A DNA stretch of 64,000 bases from Methylomicrobium sp. wino1 (GCF_003932755.1 NZ_CP024202.1:434001-498000); one strand, 5' to 3'; counted from the first letter of the stretch, positions 1 through 9,045 are shown. Notes: generated by a model not told the origin, from the sequence alone. Made by a program: numbers and translations.

Positions 1-72
1 CAATTTAGAAAAGATTATTTTTTATATGCCGATAGCGATGGAATTATCGTCTCAGAGACAGAGTTGAGTTAA
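1..72 (+). CDS. 3' end of an unidentified gene (partial)
   Basis: The first 23 codons are open in frame 1 and end at a TAA; the visible tail reads ...DSDGIIVSETELS. The start lies outside the window. The tail is too short to name a family. In Pseudomonas-like genomes type IV pilin genes often lie beside ispH, but nothing here proves that. It could also be chance open frame. Confidence 0.35.
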   Translation, partial: QFRKDYFLYADSDGIIVSETELS

Positions 73-141
73 CCCTGTCTTAACAAATGTAGCACACGCA
101 GCCTAAGTTATTGAGTCATATATAAGTTAAAAAAATAATGC

Positions 142-241
142 CAGCTTTTAAAAAAGGCTCAGACTACAGTGTAGCGCCTTGATATTTGCTTTTACTCATT
201 ATTCAATATTTTATGATTGGCAAATGTTAAAGCTGGGTTAA
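142..241. repeat. Inverted-repeat element, CAGCTTTAA family
   Basis: A CCAGCTTTTAA arm and a TTAAAGCTGGG arm face each other about 90 bases apart upstream of ispH. Similar pairs occur at 11371-11412 and 13527-13588, where the left arm reads AGCTTTAACATYTTCCGG. This looks like a small dispersed palindromic repeat in leader and spacer DNA. Confidence 0.45.
179..207 (+). promoter_or_regulatory. Candidate sigma-70 promoter of ispH
   Basis: TTGATA is followed, after exactly 17 bases, by TTCAAT, with the ispH ATG about 70 bases further on. The -35 matches consensus at five of six positions, the -10 at four. It lies inside the palindromic repeat described for this spacer. Prediction only. Confidence 0.35.
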
Positions 242-277
242 AATAATCCCACCTTAACCTACTATTTTAGTCAAGAT

Positions 278-1222
278 ATGCAAATAATACTCGCCAACCC
301 CCGTGGATTTTGTGCCGGAGTGGATAGAGCCATAGAAATCGTGGATCAAGCGATCGAAGCTTTCGGCGCACCAATCTACGTCCGCCATGAAGTCGTCCAT
401 AACCGCACCGTCGTCGACGGCCTTAAAGATAAAGGCGCGATTTTCATTGAGGACCTAAGTGACGTCCCTGTCGGCTCTTATTTGATTTTCAGCGCGCACG
501 GCGTTTCGAAAAAAGTCCAAGAAGAAGCCGAAGAACGTAATTTAACCGTTTTCGACGCAACCTGCCCACTAGTTACCAAAGTCCATTTGCAAGTTGCGAA
601 ACATGCTAAACAAGACCGCGAAGTCATACTCATCGGTCATGCCGGACACCCGGAAGTCGAAGGCACGATGGGCCAATATGAAAAATGCACCGAAAACGGC
701 GGCATTTATCTGGTCGAAACACCGGAAGATGTGGCAAAGCTGAAGGTCAATAATCCCGATAATTTAGCCTACGTGACACAAACTACGCTGTCTATGACCG
801 ACACCAAAGTGATGGTCGATGCACTCAGATCCCGCTTTGCCTCCATTCAGGAACAGAAAAAAGATGATATTTGTTATGCTACGCAAAACCGGCAGGATGC
901 CGTTTATGATCTCGCCAACAAAACCGATTTGATTCTTGTGGTCGGCTCTCCCAATAGCTCCAATTCTAACCGCTTACGGGAAATCGCCGAACAACTGGGC
1001 AAACCGGCTCATTTAATCGACACTGCGGACGACATGAGCAGGGAGTGGTTCAACGGTATCGATGCCGTAGGCGTTACTGCAGGAGCATCGGCACCGGAAG
1101 TTCTGGTACAAGAAGTCATCAACCAATTGAAAGCCTGGGGTGGCCAATCGATTACTGAAAACAAAGGCATTGAAGAGAAAGTCGTCTTTTCCCTGCCCAG
1201 GGGCCTGAAAAAAACCGCATAA
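278..1222 (+). CDS. ispH: 4-hydroxy-3-methylbut-2-enyl diphosphate reductase
   Basis: IspH is the last enzyme of the MEP isoprenoid pathway. It is a cytosolic [4Fe-4S] reductase that converts HMBPP to IPP and DMAPP. The 314 residues match the usual length. The three cluster cysteines are visible in their family contexts: GFCAGV near residue 12, DATCPLV near 96 and ICYATQNRQ near 198. The [13 protein letters not shown] block and the late ASAPE motif are intact. The gene stands alone on the plus strand and converges with the potassium channel gene. The start gives the canonical [13 protein letters not shown] terminus. Confidence 0.97.
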   Translation: MQIILANPRGFCAGVDRAIEIVDQAIEAFGAPIYVRHEVVHNRTVVDGLKDKGAIFIEDLSDVPVGSYLIFSAHGVSKKVQEEAEERNLTVFDATCPLVTKVHLQVAKHAKQDREVILIGHAGHPEVEGTMGQYEKCTENGGIYLVETPEDVAKLKVNNPDNLAYVTQTTLSMTDTKVMVDALRSRFASIQEQKKDDICYATQNRQDAVYDLANKTDLILVVGSPNSSNSNRLREIAEQLGKPAHLIDTADDMSREWFNGIDAVGVTAGASAPEVLVQEVINQLKAWGGQSITENKGIEEKVVFSLPRGLKKTA

Positions 1223-1311
1223 CTTAGGCTTTTCAAGAAACACCGGGCAAGGACGCCCGAAAACACGAATCAAGCGCTAACTCCTCCCATAATCCGCCCA
1301 CGCATCTCTAT

Positions 1312-3048
1312 TCATGCAACCGACCGGTTCTGCCGTTGAGCATACCAACGCATGAAATAACCTTTTGGCAAATGCACACCGTTGCGCACATAAAATAAAT
1401 TATATTCATTATTAAGTGTTGCATTCAGCAAGCGCCGCGACGCCCCTGTACCGCAAAACAAAATTTGATCGCCGATTTTAATTCGATAGTCGTCGGGGGG
1501 AAGCACACTTATCACTTCTCCCGACTTAACAACAAAGGCAATCAAATCAAGTTTTCGATTAAAATTATCAGGATGCTTTAAAATATCTCCCAACAGCACC
1601 TGCTCCCCTTCCTCCAAGCATGCAGCAACTGCGCTACAGCGGTCTCTCTCAATATCCACTGTGATTAAATGTGGCTGCCTACGCCCGATTTTTTGCTCGA
1701 GCTGCTGAATCACCTTCGCCATATCCTCCTTTCTACCCGGCTCGTCTTTCAACAAATGCTGAAAAAAAGGCTTTAATAGCGGGGCGACCAGCAAAAATAA
1801 AACACGTCGCGCGGTCACCAATGTCGGCTGCATAATCATATCGATTTGCGACGCCTCGAAAGCAATTCGATTTTCATGGCGATTTTGCCGAACCAAAGTA
1901 AACAAGTTGCCATTCAGTTTACGCGCATTCAGCAATATTCCCAGATTATGCCCATCATCGTCGGTTCCCGCCAAAATCCCTACGGCATTTTCTATTCCGG
2001 CCTGCGCCAAGGTTTTAGCCGTGGTCCGCCCCACGATGTAACTATCGATCCCCTCTTCTTCGCTACAGTCATGCGGATCAATAACCACCGTCTTCATGCC
2101 TTGCTTGACCAAGGCATGATTGACCTCATGCCCCATTCGCCCGTACCCGCAGACAATCCACTTACCGAATGGCGGCTTAATAGAATCACTAAGGCGAACC
2201 CGCGGCGCCCTAACCAACCAGTTATTCAACGGATAAAAGCTAGGATGCGTCATCGTCGTCACCAATACCTTCGCGAACATTTTGAACGGATCGACGATGT
2301 GAACCTCACCCCCCAAATTCGCGAGCGTTTCCTCGAAAACATCGATCTTTGACATCGTAATAATTCTGATACTCGGATTCAACAAACGCGCCAATGCAGA
2401 AATTTTCAGATTAATCTCTTCGTTATTGGTAATTGCAACAATTGCTTGGCAATTGTGCCTCCTGATACCGGCTTCAAGTAGATGCTTAGGCACGCTTGCA
2501 TCGGCGCATAAACCCGGCATCGGCACCCGATAATCCCTCAGCGTCAACGCTTTGATCCGATCCTCATCTTCATCGACGAACACTGCCGGTACTCCATAAT
2601 CGCTTAAACCGCGGGCCAATACGCTACCGGTGTCGCCGAAACCGCAGATAATAAAATAAGGCTCGGCAATTCTAAGCACCTGCCGGGAAAATTTTCGCTC
2701 CTCGACCGCACGCACGAAAAAAGGGTTTTGAAAAAGCCTTACGATACTTCCTATCGCATAAAACCAGGTAATCACGCTCACATACAGACAAACCATCGCC
2801 CAAAGCCTTTGAGCATCGTTGAACTCAAAAGGAATTTCCCCAAAGCCGGTCGTCGTCGCTGTATAAGTCATGAAATAAAACGCGTGAAATACGCTTATAT
2901 ACTGGGGCTTACCGTCAACTTCATGACCGGGAATAAAGACCATTCCCAAAATTGAAACTGAATAAACCGTAATCAAAGCCATTACTGGCCTGCGCATTTC
3001 ACGCATGACGATAAAACTGACTCGACTTAAATCGATACTTTCCGCCAT
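1312..3048 (-). CDS. TrkA-domain potassium channel protein with two RCK domains
   Basis: Membrane ion channel of 578 residues. The N terminus has two hydrophobic helices around a pore loop with a potassium-filter-like TTTGFGE at residues 65-71. Two tandem Rossmann (TrkA-N/RCK) domains follow, with nucleotide-binding signatures CGFGDTG near 137 and CGYGRMG near 300. The C terminus looks like a TrkA-C regulatory domain. Such 2TM-RCK proteins conduct K+ under nucleotide or ligand control. A small membrane protein gene sits 26 bases upstream on the same strand, suggesting an operon. The substrate is inferred from the filter; the filter has TGFGE instead of TVGYG, so selectivity could differ. Confidence 0.88.
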   Translation of the reverse strand: MAESIDLSRVSFIVMREMRRPVMALITVYSVSILGMVFIPGHEVDGKPQYISVFHAFYFMTYTATTTGFGEIPFEFNDAQRLWAMVCLYVSVITWFYAIGSIVRLFQNPFFVRAVEERKFSRQVLRIAEPYFIICGFGDTGSVLARGLSDYGVPAVFVDEDEDRIKALTLRDYRVPMPGLCADASVPKHLLEAGIRRHNCQAIVAITNNEEINLKISALARLLNPSIRIITMSKIDVFEETLANLGGEVHIVDPFKMFAKVLVTTMTHPSFYPLNNWLVRAPRVRLSDSIKPPFGKWIVCGYGRMGHEVNHALVKQGMKTVVIDPHDCSEEEGIDSYIVGRTTAKTLAQAGIENAVGILAGTDDDGHNLGILLNARKLNGNLFTLVRQNRHENRIAFEASQIDMIMQPTLVTARRVLFLLVAPLLKPFFQHLLKDEPGRKEDMAKVIQQLEQKIGRRQPHLITVDIERDRCSAVAACLEEGEQVLLGDILKHPDNFNRKLDLIAFVVKSGEVISVLPPDDYRIKIGDQILFCGTGASRRLLNATLNNEYNLFYVRNGVHLPKGYFMRWYAQRQNRSVA

Positions 3049-3074
3049 GCCCTAACCCTCTATTAAATCGTTCA

Positions 3075-3458
3075 TTACAATCGAGACATCAACGTATCGG
3101 ATACCAAAATAATAACGGATATGAAGTTAGCCAGCAAAGCTCCACCACTTAGTGAGATAATGCTCACCATTACATCGGACGTCAACCCGGTTTCAGTCAC
3201 ATGTACGACAACAGTCCAATATGTAGCCGCCGCCACCAAATGCAGGTCGGAAACCAGGCTAGTCGCCAGCAACACAGCACCAATTTGTGAACGATCGCCC
3301 AATTTCAAACCGGTCGCAATAAAATTAACGACAATAATCGCAAACAACTCAAAAACATTATGATGTTCGGGATTATCCATTTCCCCTAAAAAGAATCCGA
3401 AATTCAAGGTTAATGACAATACGATAAAAAAACCGAAAACGACTTTCTCAAAATTCAT
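3075..3458 (-). CDS. Small four-helix inner-membrane protein (probably the DUF6394 family)
   Basis: 127 residues with about four hydrophobic segments, a conserved-looking FGFFIVLSLTLNFGFF start, a central GDRSQIGAVLLATSLVSDLH loop and a final LSGGALLANF segment. I believe this is the family annotated DUF6394, often found beside RCK-type potassium channels, but the name is from memory. It is the first gene of a likely two-gene operon with the channel downstream (26-base gap). An accessory role for that channel is inference. No catalytic motif is visible. Confidence 0.65.
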   Translation of the reverse strand: MNFEKVVFGFFIVLSLTLNFGFFLGEMDNPEHHNVFELFAIIVVNFIATGLKLGDRSQIGAVLLATSLVSDLHLVAAATYWTVVVHVTETGLTSDVMVSIISLSGGALLANFISVIILVSDTLMSRL

Positions 3459-3610
3459 CTAATGATGCTCCGGAATATAAATCAAACTGTAAATCTTATC
3501 CTAATATGTATTAGAATTAGAAAGATATTAACAATCGATAAAAAATCACAACGCTGACTGATATTTATTGTTAAAATTGTAAGCTTTGAATTACAAACCG
3601 GAGAACTACA

Positions 3611-3970
3611 ATGGCATTAACCGCAATGGACCTTGTTGCCGCCGCTAAGAAAAACATCAAAGAAGTGGATGTTGCGTCGACAAAATCAAATTTATCCAAA
3701 TATTTAGTTCTAGACGTCAGAGCGCCCGGTGAATTTGTTGCCGGCTCCCTGCCTGGAGCCATCAACATTTCGAGAGGTGTTTTAGAATTTAAAATCGCTA
3801 GCCACCCGGATTTCGAAAATAAACAAGATGCCGATATTTTAGTTTATTGCCAGACCGGCGGACGCTCGGCACTGGCTACCGAAGTGCTTAATAAGATGGG
3901 TTACAGTAAAGCCGTCAGCCTAGAAGGCGGATATCAAGCCTGGCAAAAAAGCGATGCAACCGACGAGTAA
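3611..3970 (+). CDS. Single-domain rhodanese-like sulfurtransferase
   Basis: A 119-residue protein with one rhodanese domain. DVRAPGEFVAGSLPGAINI is the typical substrate-side motif and the active-site loop YCQTGGRS carries the persulfide-forming cysteine at residue 80. No signal peptide, so cytoplasmic. GGAG lies just upstream of the ATG. The stop codon TAA is followed directly by the ATG of hslR, so the two are co-transcribed. The physiological sulfur donor cannot be read from the sequence. Confidence 0.9.
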   Translation: MALTAMDLVAAAKKNIKEVDVASTKSNLSKYLVLDVRAPGEFVAGSLPGAINISRGVLEFKIASHPDFENKQDADILVYCQTGGRSALATEVLNKMGYSKAVSLEGGYQAWQKSDATDE

Positions 3971-4363
3971 ATGCCCGCAGTTGAATTGTTAAGACTGGAT
4001 AAATGGCTATGGGCTGCGCGCTTTTTCAAAACGCGCAAGCTCGCCGCCGATGCAGTGTCCGGCGGCAAGGTTCATCTGAATAATCAAAGAACCAAACCAG
4101 GCAAGGAAATCGCCATCGGCGCCAAACTTTCCATCCATAAGGATCAGTATTGCTGGAACATTACCGTCACCGGCCTAAATAATCAACGCCGCCCCGCCTC
4201 CGAAGCGGCACTACTTTACCAAGAAACCACGGAAAGCCGCGAAAAACGGCAACAATTAATTATTCGTCAACGCGAAGAACAAGCCAATTTCGAACATTTC
4301 GAAAAACCCTCCAAGCCGAACAAAAAGGACCGTCGCTTGATTCATCGCTTCAAACGAGGCTGA
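3971..4363 (+). CDS. hslR: Ribosome-associated heat shock protein Hsp15
   Basis: 130-residue S4-domain RNA-binding protein. LRLDKWLWAARFFKTR is the hallmark N-terminal S4 motif, followed by the GGKVHLNN beta-hairpin, and the C-terminal third is strongly basic. In E. coli Hsp15 binds free 50S subunits that still carry nascent chains and helps recycle them after heat shock. The start follows the rhodanese stop codon without a gap, which implies translational coupling. Confidence 0.93.
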   Translation: MPAVELLRLDKWLWAARFFKTRKLAADAVSGGKVHLNNQRTKPGKEIAIGAKLSIHKDQYCWNITVTGLNNQRRPASEAALLYQETTESREKRQQLIIRQREEQANFEHFEKPSKPNKKDRRLIHRFKRG

Positions 4364-4381
4364 ATCCTATGATCGCTACAA

Positions 4382-4714
4382 TTACAAACAAGTCGGGGGC
4401 TTCGGCAATCCGGCCAGTTTACACGCAGACTTCAACGGGCCATCCGGAAACAATCGTTGTAAATAACGGCTATTGCCCTTTTCCACACCTAAATACTTGG
4501 CTACAGCCTTGGTAAAAACCCTGGCATTTGGCAAGTGTTTAAACTGAAGATAATAGCCTCTAATAAAAAAAATAATTTCCCAGTGCGCATCGGTTAATGT
4601 AATCGAATTGGCTTTAGCAAGATCACGCGCCACCGCCTCGCTCCACTCATTCATATCGACCAAAAACCCTTGCTCCGTCAGAGCGGGAACTTCCCCTTCG
4701 GCAGTCAGCACCAT
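4382..4714 (-). CDS. tusE: Sulfur relay protein TusE (DsrC family)
   Basis: 110-residue DsrC/TusE protein. It has WSEAVARDLA, TDAHWEIIFFIRGYY, the GNSRYLQRLFPDGP block and AGLPKPPTCL at the end, with the sulfur-carrying cysteine as penultimate residue (C109). TusE takes persulfide sulfur from the TusBCD complex and passes it to MnmA for tRNA 2-thiouridine. The gene overlaps the end of tusB by 10 bases, so they are translationally coupled. TusE lacks the second upstream cysteine typical of dissimilatory DsrC, which favours the tRNA role. Confidence 0.93.
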   Translation of the reverse strand: MVLTAEGEVPALTEQGFLVDMNEWSEAVARDLAKANSITLTDAHWEIIFFIRGYYLQFKHLPNARVFTKAVAKYLGVEKGNSRYLQRLFPDGPLKSACKLAGLPKPPTCL

Positions 4715-4995
4715 GACAACGACTGCTTATGCGTAACGGCCAATTGGATCCAATCGGCATATTCGATAACCTCAATTCCGTCAATCAAATCACCCCGGTC
4801 GATACCGAACGTGGCTAAATCATCGGATAATGCACACAAATAACAGGTCTTAGCCGATTGCGTCAAAACCCTTACCAAACTCCCTGATGCGACCAAACGA
4901 AGTATTGACGAACCTAAAAAAACCACTGCATCGCCTGCTTCAATACGCTCTAAAGCGGCATTCACTTCGGATGAATGAAAAATCAAATGTAACAT
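4705..4995 (-). CDS. tusB: Sulfur relay protein TusB (DsrH family)
   Basis: 96 residues matching DsrH/TusB: MLHLIFHSS start, then GDAVVFLGSSILRL and an acidic end with ...YADWIQLAVTHKQSLSW. TusB is a subunit of the TusBCD sulfur transferase that feeds TusE. Here only tusB and tusE are adjacent; the gene upstream is an SMR exporter instead of tusC/tusD. Either tusCD lie elsewhere or this is a reduced relay. Confidence 0.85.
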   Translation of the reverse strand: MLHLIFHSSEVNAALERIEAGDAVVFLGSSILRLVASGSLVRVLTQSAKTCYLCALSDDLATFGIDRGDLIDGIEVIEYADWIQLAVTHKQSLSWC

Positions 4996-5000
4996 ACTGA

Positions 5001-5330
5001 TTATTCGATATGAGTTAACTTCAGACCGACCAATCCGACAACAACCAGGACAATGGAAAACAACCGGAAAATTTCGGCGGACTCCTTAAAAAGCACGATA
5101 CCGATAACGGCAACCCCGACCGCTCCCATGCCGGTCCATACCGCGTATGCGGTTCCCAGCGGCAAAGTCCTAATTGACAGCATCAGCAAATAAAAACTGG
5201 CTGCGCCGAAAACGATTGTCGTCAAGCTTGGCCAAAGACGAGTAAACCCTTGGTTATACTTCAAGCTCAACGCAAAAACTATTTCCGCCAAACCGGCACA
5301 TAACAACAAAAACCACGCCATGCGTTTCAA
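5001..5330 (-). CDS. gdx: SMR-family small exporter, Gdx/SugE-like
   Basis: 109 residues in four hydrophobic helices. Helix 1 has the membrane-embedded glutamate (AGLAEIVFALSLKY, E16) and helix 3 has the TAYAVWTGMGAVG signature. The pattern LPLGTAYAVWTG is closer to Gdx/SugE guanidinium exporters than to EmrE. No guanidine riboswitch is recognisable in the 235 bases upstream, so the substrate is uncertain. The stop lies six bases before the tusB start on the same strand. Confidence 0.85.
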   Translation of the reverse strand: MKRMAWFLLLCAGLAEIVFALSLKYNQGFTRLWPSLTTIVFGAASFYLLMLSIRTLPLGTAYAVWTGMGAVGVAVIGIVLFKESAEIFRLFSIVLVVVGLVGLKLTHIE

Positions 5331-5565
5331 TCCTTCATAGACTTATCAGTTAAATATTCTACAATACCAACTCGTTTGATAGACCGACTGCACATCAAAT
5401 TTCAGCCTGCTACATGAATACCTCGGGTGTCTTGACGGTTTTCCGCTCCGACAAAAGACTCGCCTGCTCCGGTCTCTGACACATATAGCGGCTCAAACAG
5501 CATACCGGCGCAGAACCAGGCTTCGCCATAAAGGCAATACCTTATAACTCATTCGCACACCCATT

Positions 5566-6279
5566 ATGAACGAGCAATCGGACCACATCGTACGCGACCA
5601 ACGTCAGATCATCAATTATCTAACTCTGCTAATTAACGAGAAGGCCCTAATCAATCTAAACATGGGTAATAACGAATCGTTTATCACCACATTGATAGCC
5701 ATCGATACCGACAACCATAGCCTGCTGTTCGACTACGGCCCCAAGGAATACCTAAACAGGCAATTACCGGACACATCAAACTCCGTCTTCCACACCGTAT
5801 TGTCGGGAATCAAAATAAAATTCGAGGGCAAAGACATCGCCAAAACTCGCTATCAAGGCGATGCCGTCTTTGCAATGCCGATACCTGAAAGCATGCTGTG
5901 GCTGCAACGCCGTCAATTTTATCGAGTTAAATCGCCACTTTCAAAAAACAGCCATCTTAAACTAAGCGTTGAAGGCCAAGTAATCCCTCTTCGTCTCTAC
6001 GATATTAGTATCCCTGGTTTTTCCTTGTTAAATGATTCGGAACCGCTCAACCGGATATTAACGCCCACTCAAATATTTACAGATTGCAGATTGACCCTAG
6101 ACGGCCTAGGAGAAGACGCGGTCGAGTTTGTAGTGCTCTACCGCATACCGTTAAACCCGAATAAGCCGGACAAAACCTTGAAAATAGGCTGCCGACTCAC
6201 CTCGATATCACCCGCCTTCGAATCCTGCATACAACGTTATATGCAGCAGATCGAACGAGAACTTAAACAAAAAACCTAA
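5566..6279 (+). CDS. PilZ-domain cyclic-di-GMP receptor, YcgR-like
   Basis: 237-residue cytoplasmic protein with an N-terminal YcgR-type beta-barrel domain (about residues 10-110) and a C-terminal PilZ domain. Both PilZ binding motifs are visible: RRQFYR at 115-120 (RxxxR) and DISIPG at 146-151 (D/NxSxxG). In E. coli YcgR brakes the flagellar motor when c-di-GMP is high. No flagellar gene is in the window, so the target is open. xseA starts seven bases after the stop, which suggests co-transcription. Confidence 0.88.
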   Translation: MNEQSDHIVRDQRQIINYLTLLINEKALINLNMGNNESFITTLIAIDTDNHSLLFDYGPKEYLNRQLPDTSNSVFHTVLSGIKIKFEGKDIAKTRYQGDAVFAMPIPESMLWLQRRQFYRVKSPLSKNSHLKLSVEGQVIPLRLYDISIPGFSLLNDSEPLNRILTPTQIFTDCRLTLDGLGEDAVEFVVLYRIPLNPNKPDKTLKIGCRLTSISPAFESCIQRYMQQIERELKQKT

Positions 6280-6285
6280 ACAGAC

Positions 6286-7635
6286 ATGTCCTTAACACTA
6301 GACAGTAAAATCTATACGGTTTCACAGCTCAACCGGGAAAGCAAACGAGTGCTCAACGAGCATTTTTTCTCGGTGCGGGTAGAAGGGGAAATGTCCAATT
6401 TAAGCAGCCCTTCTTCCGGCCACATTTATTTCTCCTTGAAAGATAATGCTGCGCAAATTCGTTGCGCGATGTTCAAGACCCACCTTCGCAGCCTCAAGTT
6501 CAAGCCGGCGAACGGACTGCAAGTGATTGCAACTGCGCAAGTCACCATATACGAGCCTCGCGGCGACTATCAGCTGGTCATCGTAAGCCTTGAGGAAACA
6601 GGGGATGGCGCACTGCGCATGGCGTTTGAAGCGCTTAAGCATCAATTATCGAAGGAAGGACTGTTCGACACCTCTCGCAAAAAGCCTCTACCGGCACTGC
6701 CTCATTGCATCGGCATCATTACCTCTCCTAGCGGCGCTGCTATCAGAGACATTCTGACCGTGCTAAACAGGCGCTTTCCGGCAATTCCGGTCATTTTGTA
6801 TCCGGTTTCGGTCCAAGGCGATAACGCCAAACACGATATTGTCCGGGCATTTAACCTGGCCAACACGCTCGACCAATGCGACGTACTGATCCTCGGTCGC
6901 GGCGGCGGCTCCCTGGAAGACTTGCAAGCCTTCAACGAAGAAATCGTCGCGCGTGCAATCGCTACGAGCGCCATCCCGGTTATCGCCGGCATCGGCCATG
7001 AGATTGACGTGACGATCGCCGATTTTGTTGCCGATCTTCGCGCCGCAACACCTTCCGCCGCCGCCGAGCATGCAGTTCCCGATCAGCGAGAATGGCAAAG
7101 TCGTTTTATCTCGCTGGAAAGTAAACTTTCGCAACGTCTCGGCAGACAACTTGCTCAAAAAACACAAACTTTAGCCTGGCTCGATAAGCGACTGAAACAA
7201 CATCAGCCCGGCCAAAAACTAGCCGCCAATGCTCAACGCCTTGACGAACTGGAATTAAGACTCACCCGTGCGACTCAACGTAAACTGCTGCAATGTCGCT
7301 CGAATCTAGACACCCAATCGACAAAATTACATAACCAATCGCCGGCGCACATAATCAACAGCCTTGACCTACGACAACATTATCTTCAGCAGCGCCTCAA
7401 TACAGCCTGGCAACGCAAACTCGAACACTTACATCAACGACTCAACCAAGCCGGCCAAACGCTTCATGCGGTCAGCCCATTGGCAACGCTGAACCGCGGC
7501 TATGCACTCGTCACCGATACGAAAACCGATACAGTGATTCGCTCGACCCGGCAAATCGAAAAAGACGCTATTGTTTTGACTATTTTGGCCAACGGGCAAT
7601 TTACCAGTCGCGTGGAAACGATTACCGAGGACTAG
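6286..7635 (+). CDS. xseA: Exodeoxyribonuclease VII large subunit
   Basis: 449 residues, the family's usual length. The N-terminal OB-fold begins YTVSQLNRESKRVLNEHF and has the FSLKDNAAQIRCAMF strand. The catalytic region carries IGIITSPSGAAIRDI, GRGGGSLEDL and AGIGHEIDVTIADFVAD. A long Gln/Arg-rich coiled coil (about 290-400) and LNRGYALV near the C terminus follow. With XseB it forms the ssDNA-specific exonuclease VII; xseB is not adjacent. It follows the PilZ gene with a 6-base gap. Confidence 0.97.
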   Translation: MSLTLDSKIYTVSQLNRESKRVLNEHFFSVRVEGEMSNLSSPSSGHIYFSLKDNAAQIRCAMFKTHLRSLKFKPANGLQVIATAQVTIYEPRGDYQLVIVSLEETGDGALRMAFEALKHQLSKEGLFDTSRKKPLPALPHCIGIITSPSGAAIRDILTVLNRRFPAIPVILYPVSVQGDNAKHDIVRAFNLANTLDQCDVLILGRGGGSLEDLQAFNEEIVARAIATSAIPVIAGIGHEIDVTIADFVADLRAATPSAAAEHAVPDQREWQSRFISLESKLSQRLGRQLAQKTQTLAWLDKRLKQHQPGQKLAANAQRLDELELRLTRATQRKLLQCRSNLDTQSTKLHNQSPAHIINSLDLRQHYLQQRLNTAWQRKLEHLHQRLNQAGQTLHAVSPLATLNRGYALVTDTKTDTVIRSTRQIEKDAIVLTILANGQFTSRVETITED

Positions 7636-7685
7636 AAAAAACTCCGTTCCAAAATCAATCCGCGAAACAAATCATCGACATCTCA

Positions 7686-8201
7686 TTAGCCAAGCAACGG
7701 CCACTCCTGAATAACCCGATAATCAACGCCCCCAGACGAGGAGCATGATTCAACTAAACAAAAGGCATTGGAATTCCAGATAATCGGTTCAAATTGCGCT
7801 TGAACCGATTGCTTGACTTTTCTTATTAGTGTCACATGCGGCTTATAGGATCGCTCATCAATCGGATGGTCGAACGATGAAACCATTGTCGACAAATGCT
7901 CGGCCAAAATCATCGCCTTATCGTCCGGATTAGTGCTAGTTAAGCATATTATGCCGGGCTTTCGCCAAAAACTAAGCTCATCGAAATGGATCGTGACCGG
8001 CTCAAGCTTTTTCATTTCGCCGACCGACTGAACCATCGCCGACTCGAGCACCTCGTCAACAGCCCCTAAAAATACCAATGTGACATGAAGGTTACCCGGA
8101 TTAACGGCCCTATCTCCAGCCTTTAACAAACGGCGCACCAACTCTGCGCATTGCCTTCTGACCGCCTCATCCGGCCACAACGCAAAAAACAGTCTTTTCA
8201 C
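7686..8201 (-). CDS. thpR: RNA 2',3'-cyclic phosphodiesterase (2H family)
   Basis: 171 residues. The two HxT catalytic motifs of the 2H phosphoesterase superfamily are present: HVTLVFLG near residue 42 and HVTLIRK near 124. The start MKRLFFALWPDEAVR is typical of ThpR (formerly LigT). The enzyme opens 2',3'-cyclic phosphates on RNA and in vitro joins tRNA halves by 2'-5' bonds. It lies convergent with xseA and eleven bases upstream of the stop of the next minus-strand gene. Confidence 0.92.
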   Translation of the reverse strand: MKRLFFALWPDEAVRRQCAELVRRLLKAGDRAVNPGNLHVTLVFLGAVDEVLESAMVQSVGEMKKLEPVTIHFDELSFWRKPGIICLTSTNPDDKAMILAEHLSTMVSSFDHPIDERSYKPHVTLIRKVKQSVQAQFEPIIWNSNAFCLVESCSSSGGVDYRVIQEWPLLG

Positions 8202-8212
8202 GATTATTCAGC

Positions 8213-8731
8213 CTAAAAACAACTAAAGTAATCCAACATCAATTCTTCGCAATTGAAAAACTGTCTGGGCAATTTGAAATAGATATAGAGCCTCATACCG
8301 AATTCAGCTAGGATACCCAATACAGCCAGCCTGGATAATGCAATCCACAAGCGAGAACCGGTCTTTGGAGAACTGCGCCATATACCGACAGTCCACCAAA
8401 GCACAGGTGCTGCCAGAATAAAATGAATATTCCACCAACTCGAGACGCTGATGCCTCCGGTCCAAACCCAATAATCCGCGCCATATAAAGCACCATTCAG
8501 CGCCACAAAAAAAGGCCAAAAAATCCTCCACAATTGGAATTCGCCCAACCAACCCGCCAATAAATATTGGTAAGCCCCATCGGTCGAAAGCGCCGTTTCC
8601 GTAGCTTCCTGCTCTGGAAACGGCGCGCTAATATACAGCACAGCATAGAGACAAACAGCTACGATACACAGTTCGGCAAGCCCGATCAGGCTGCCTTGCG
8701 CGATAATCAACGCTAAAGTATTGATGAACAT
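8213..8731 (-). CDS. Uncharacterised multi-pass membrane protein
   Basis: 172 residues from the ATG at 8731, chosen because GAGG lies about 10 bases upstream; the frame is open 55 codons further but that extension is Arg/Cys-rich and unlike a protein start. Four or five hydrophobic helices are visible, with tryptophan-rich segments (LWRIFWPFFVALNGALYGADYW). I recognise no family. It may be co-transcribed with thpR downstream (11-base gap). No functional motif seen. Confidence 0.6.
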   Translation of the reverse strand: MFINTLALIIAQGSLIGLAELCIVAVCLYAVLYISAPFPEQEATETALSTDGAYQYLLAGWLGEFQLWRIFWPFFVALNGALYGADYWVWTGGISVSSWWNIHFILAAPVLWWTVGIWRSSPKTGSRLWIALSRLAVLGILAEFGMRLYIYFKLPRQFFNCEELMLDYFSCF

Positions 8732-9045
8732 TGGCAAGCAACCTCGAAATAAATTGAAGCCTAGACGATAATTAAATGACGGAATAGACCCTGTGTAGCA
8801 CCACGAATTGCCATATATACCCTGGTCACATTTGCTGGTAATCTGACGCGCTCTTTTGTCCGGTAACGGCCTTGCTTGGCAAGACGGGGCTTGCAACCTC
8901 GGCCAAAACGATCAGGGCGGGTTAAAACCCCGCCCTGCGTGGAGAACGCACCACGTAGCATTTCGCAAATCTTCCGCAATTACTCTGCCTAAAAAGGTGC
9001 GCGAAGCGTACCCTACGATTCACTTATAGCCGAAACAATTAAGGC
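8732..9045. other. Gene-free spacer with palindromes
   Basis: 314 bases between a membrane-protein gene and the diguanylate cyclase gene. It holds a strong hairpin at 8913-8937 and a smaller palindrome (GTGGAGAACGCACCAC) just after it. The phrase CTCTTTTGTCCGGTAACGGC recurs in similar form near 12325, so part of it is a dispersed repeat. No gene seen. Confidence 0.5.
8913..8937. terminator. Strong GC-rich hairpin, possible terminator of the diguanylate cyclase unit
   Basis: CAGGGCGGG and CCCCGCCCTG face each other across a TTAAAA loop. It lies downstream of the minus-strand diguanylate cyclase gene. There is no clear U-tract on that side, so it may be a REP-like palindrome instead. Confidence 0.4.

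Noticed and set aside
1846-2352. 168-codon frame antisense to the potassium channel gene
   Set aside because: The channel protein is clearly coding on the other strand with intact RCK motifs.
5331-5565. Guanidine riboswitch before the SMR exporter gene
   Set aside because: I could not recognise the ACGR-type hairpins expected of guanidine-sensing leaders.
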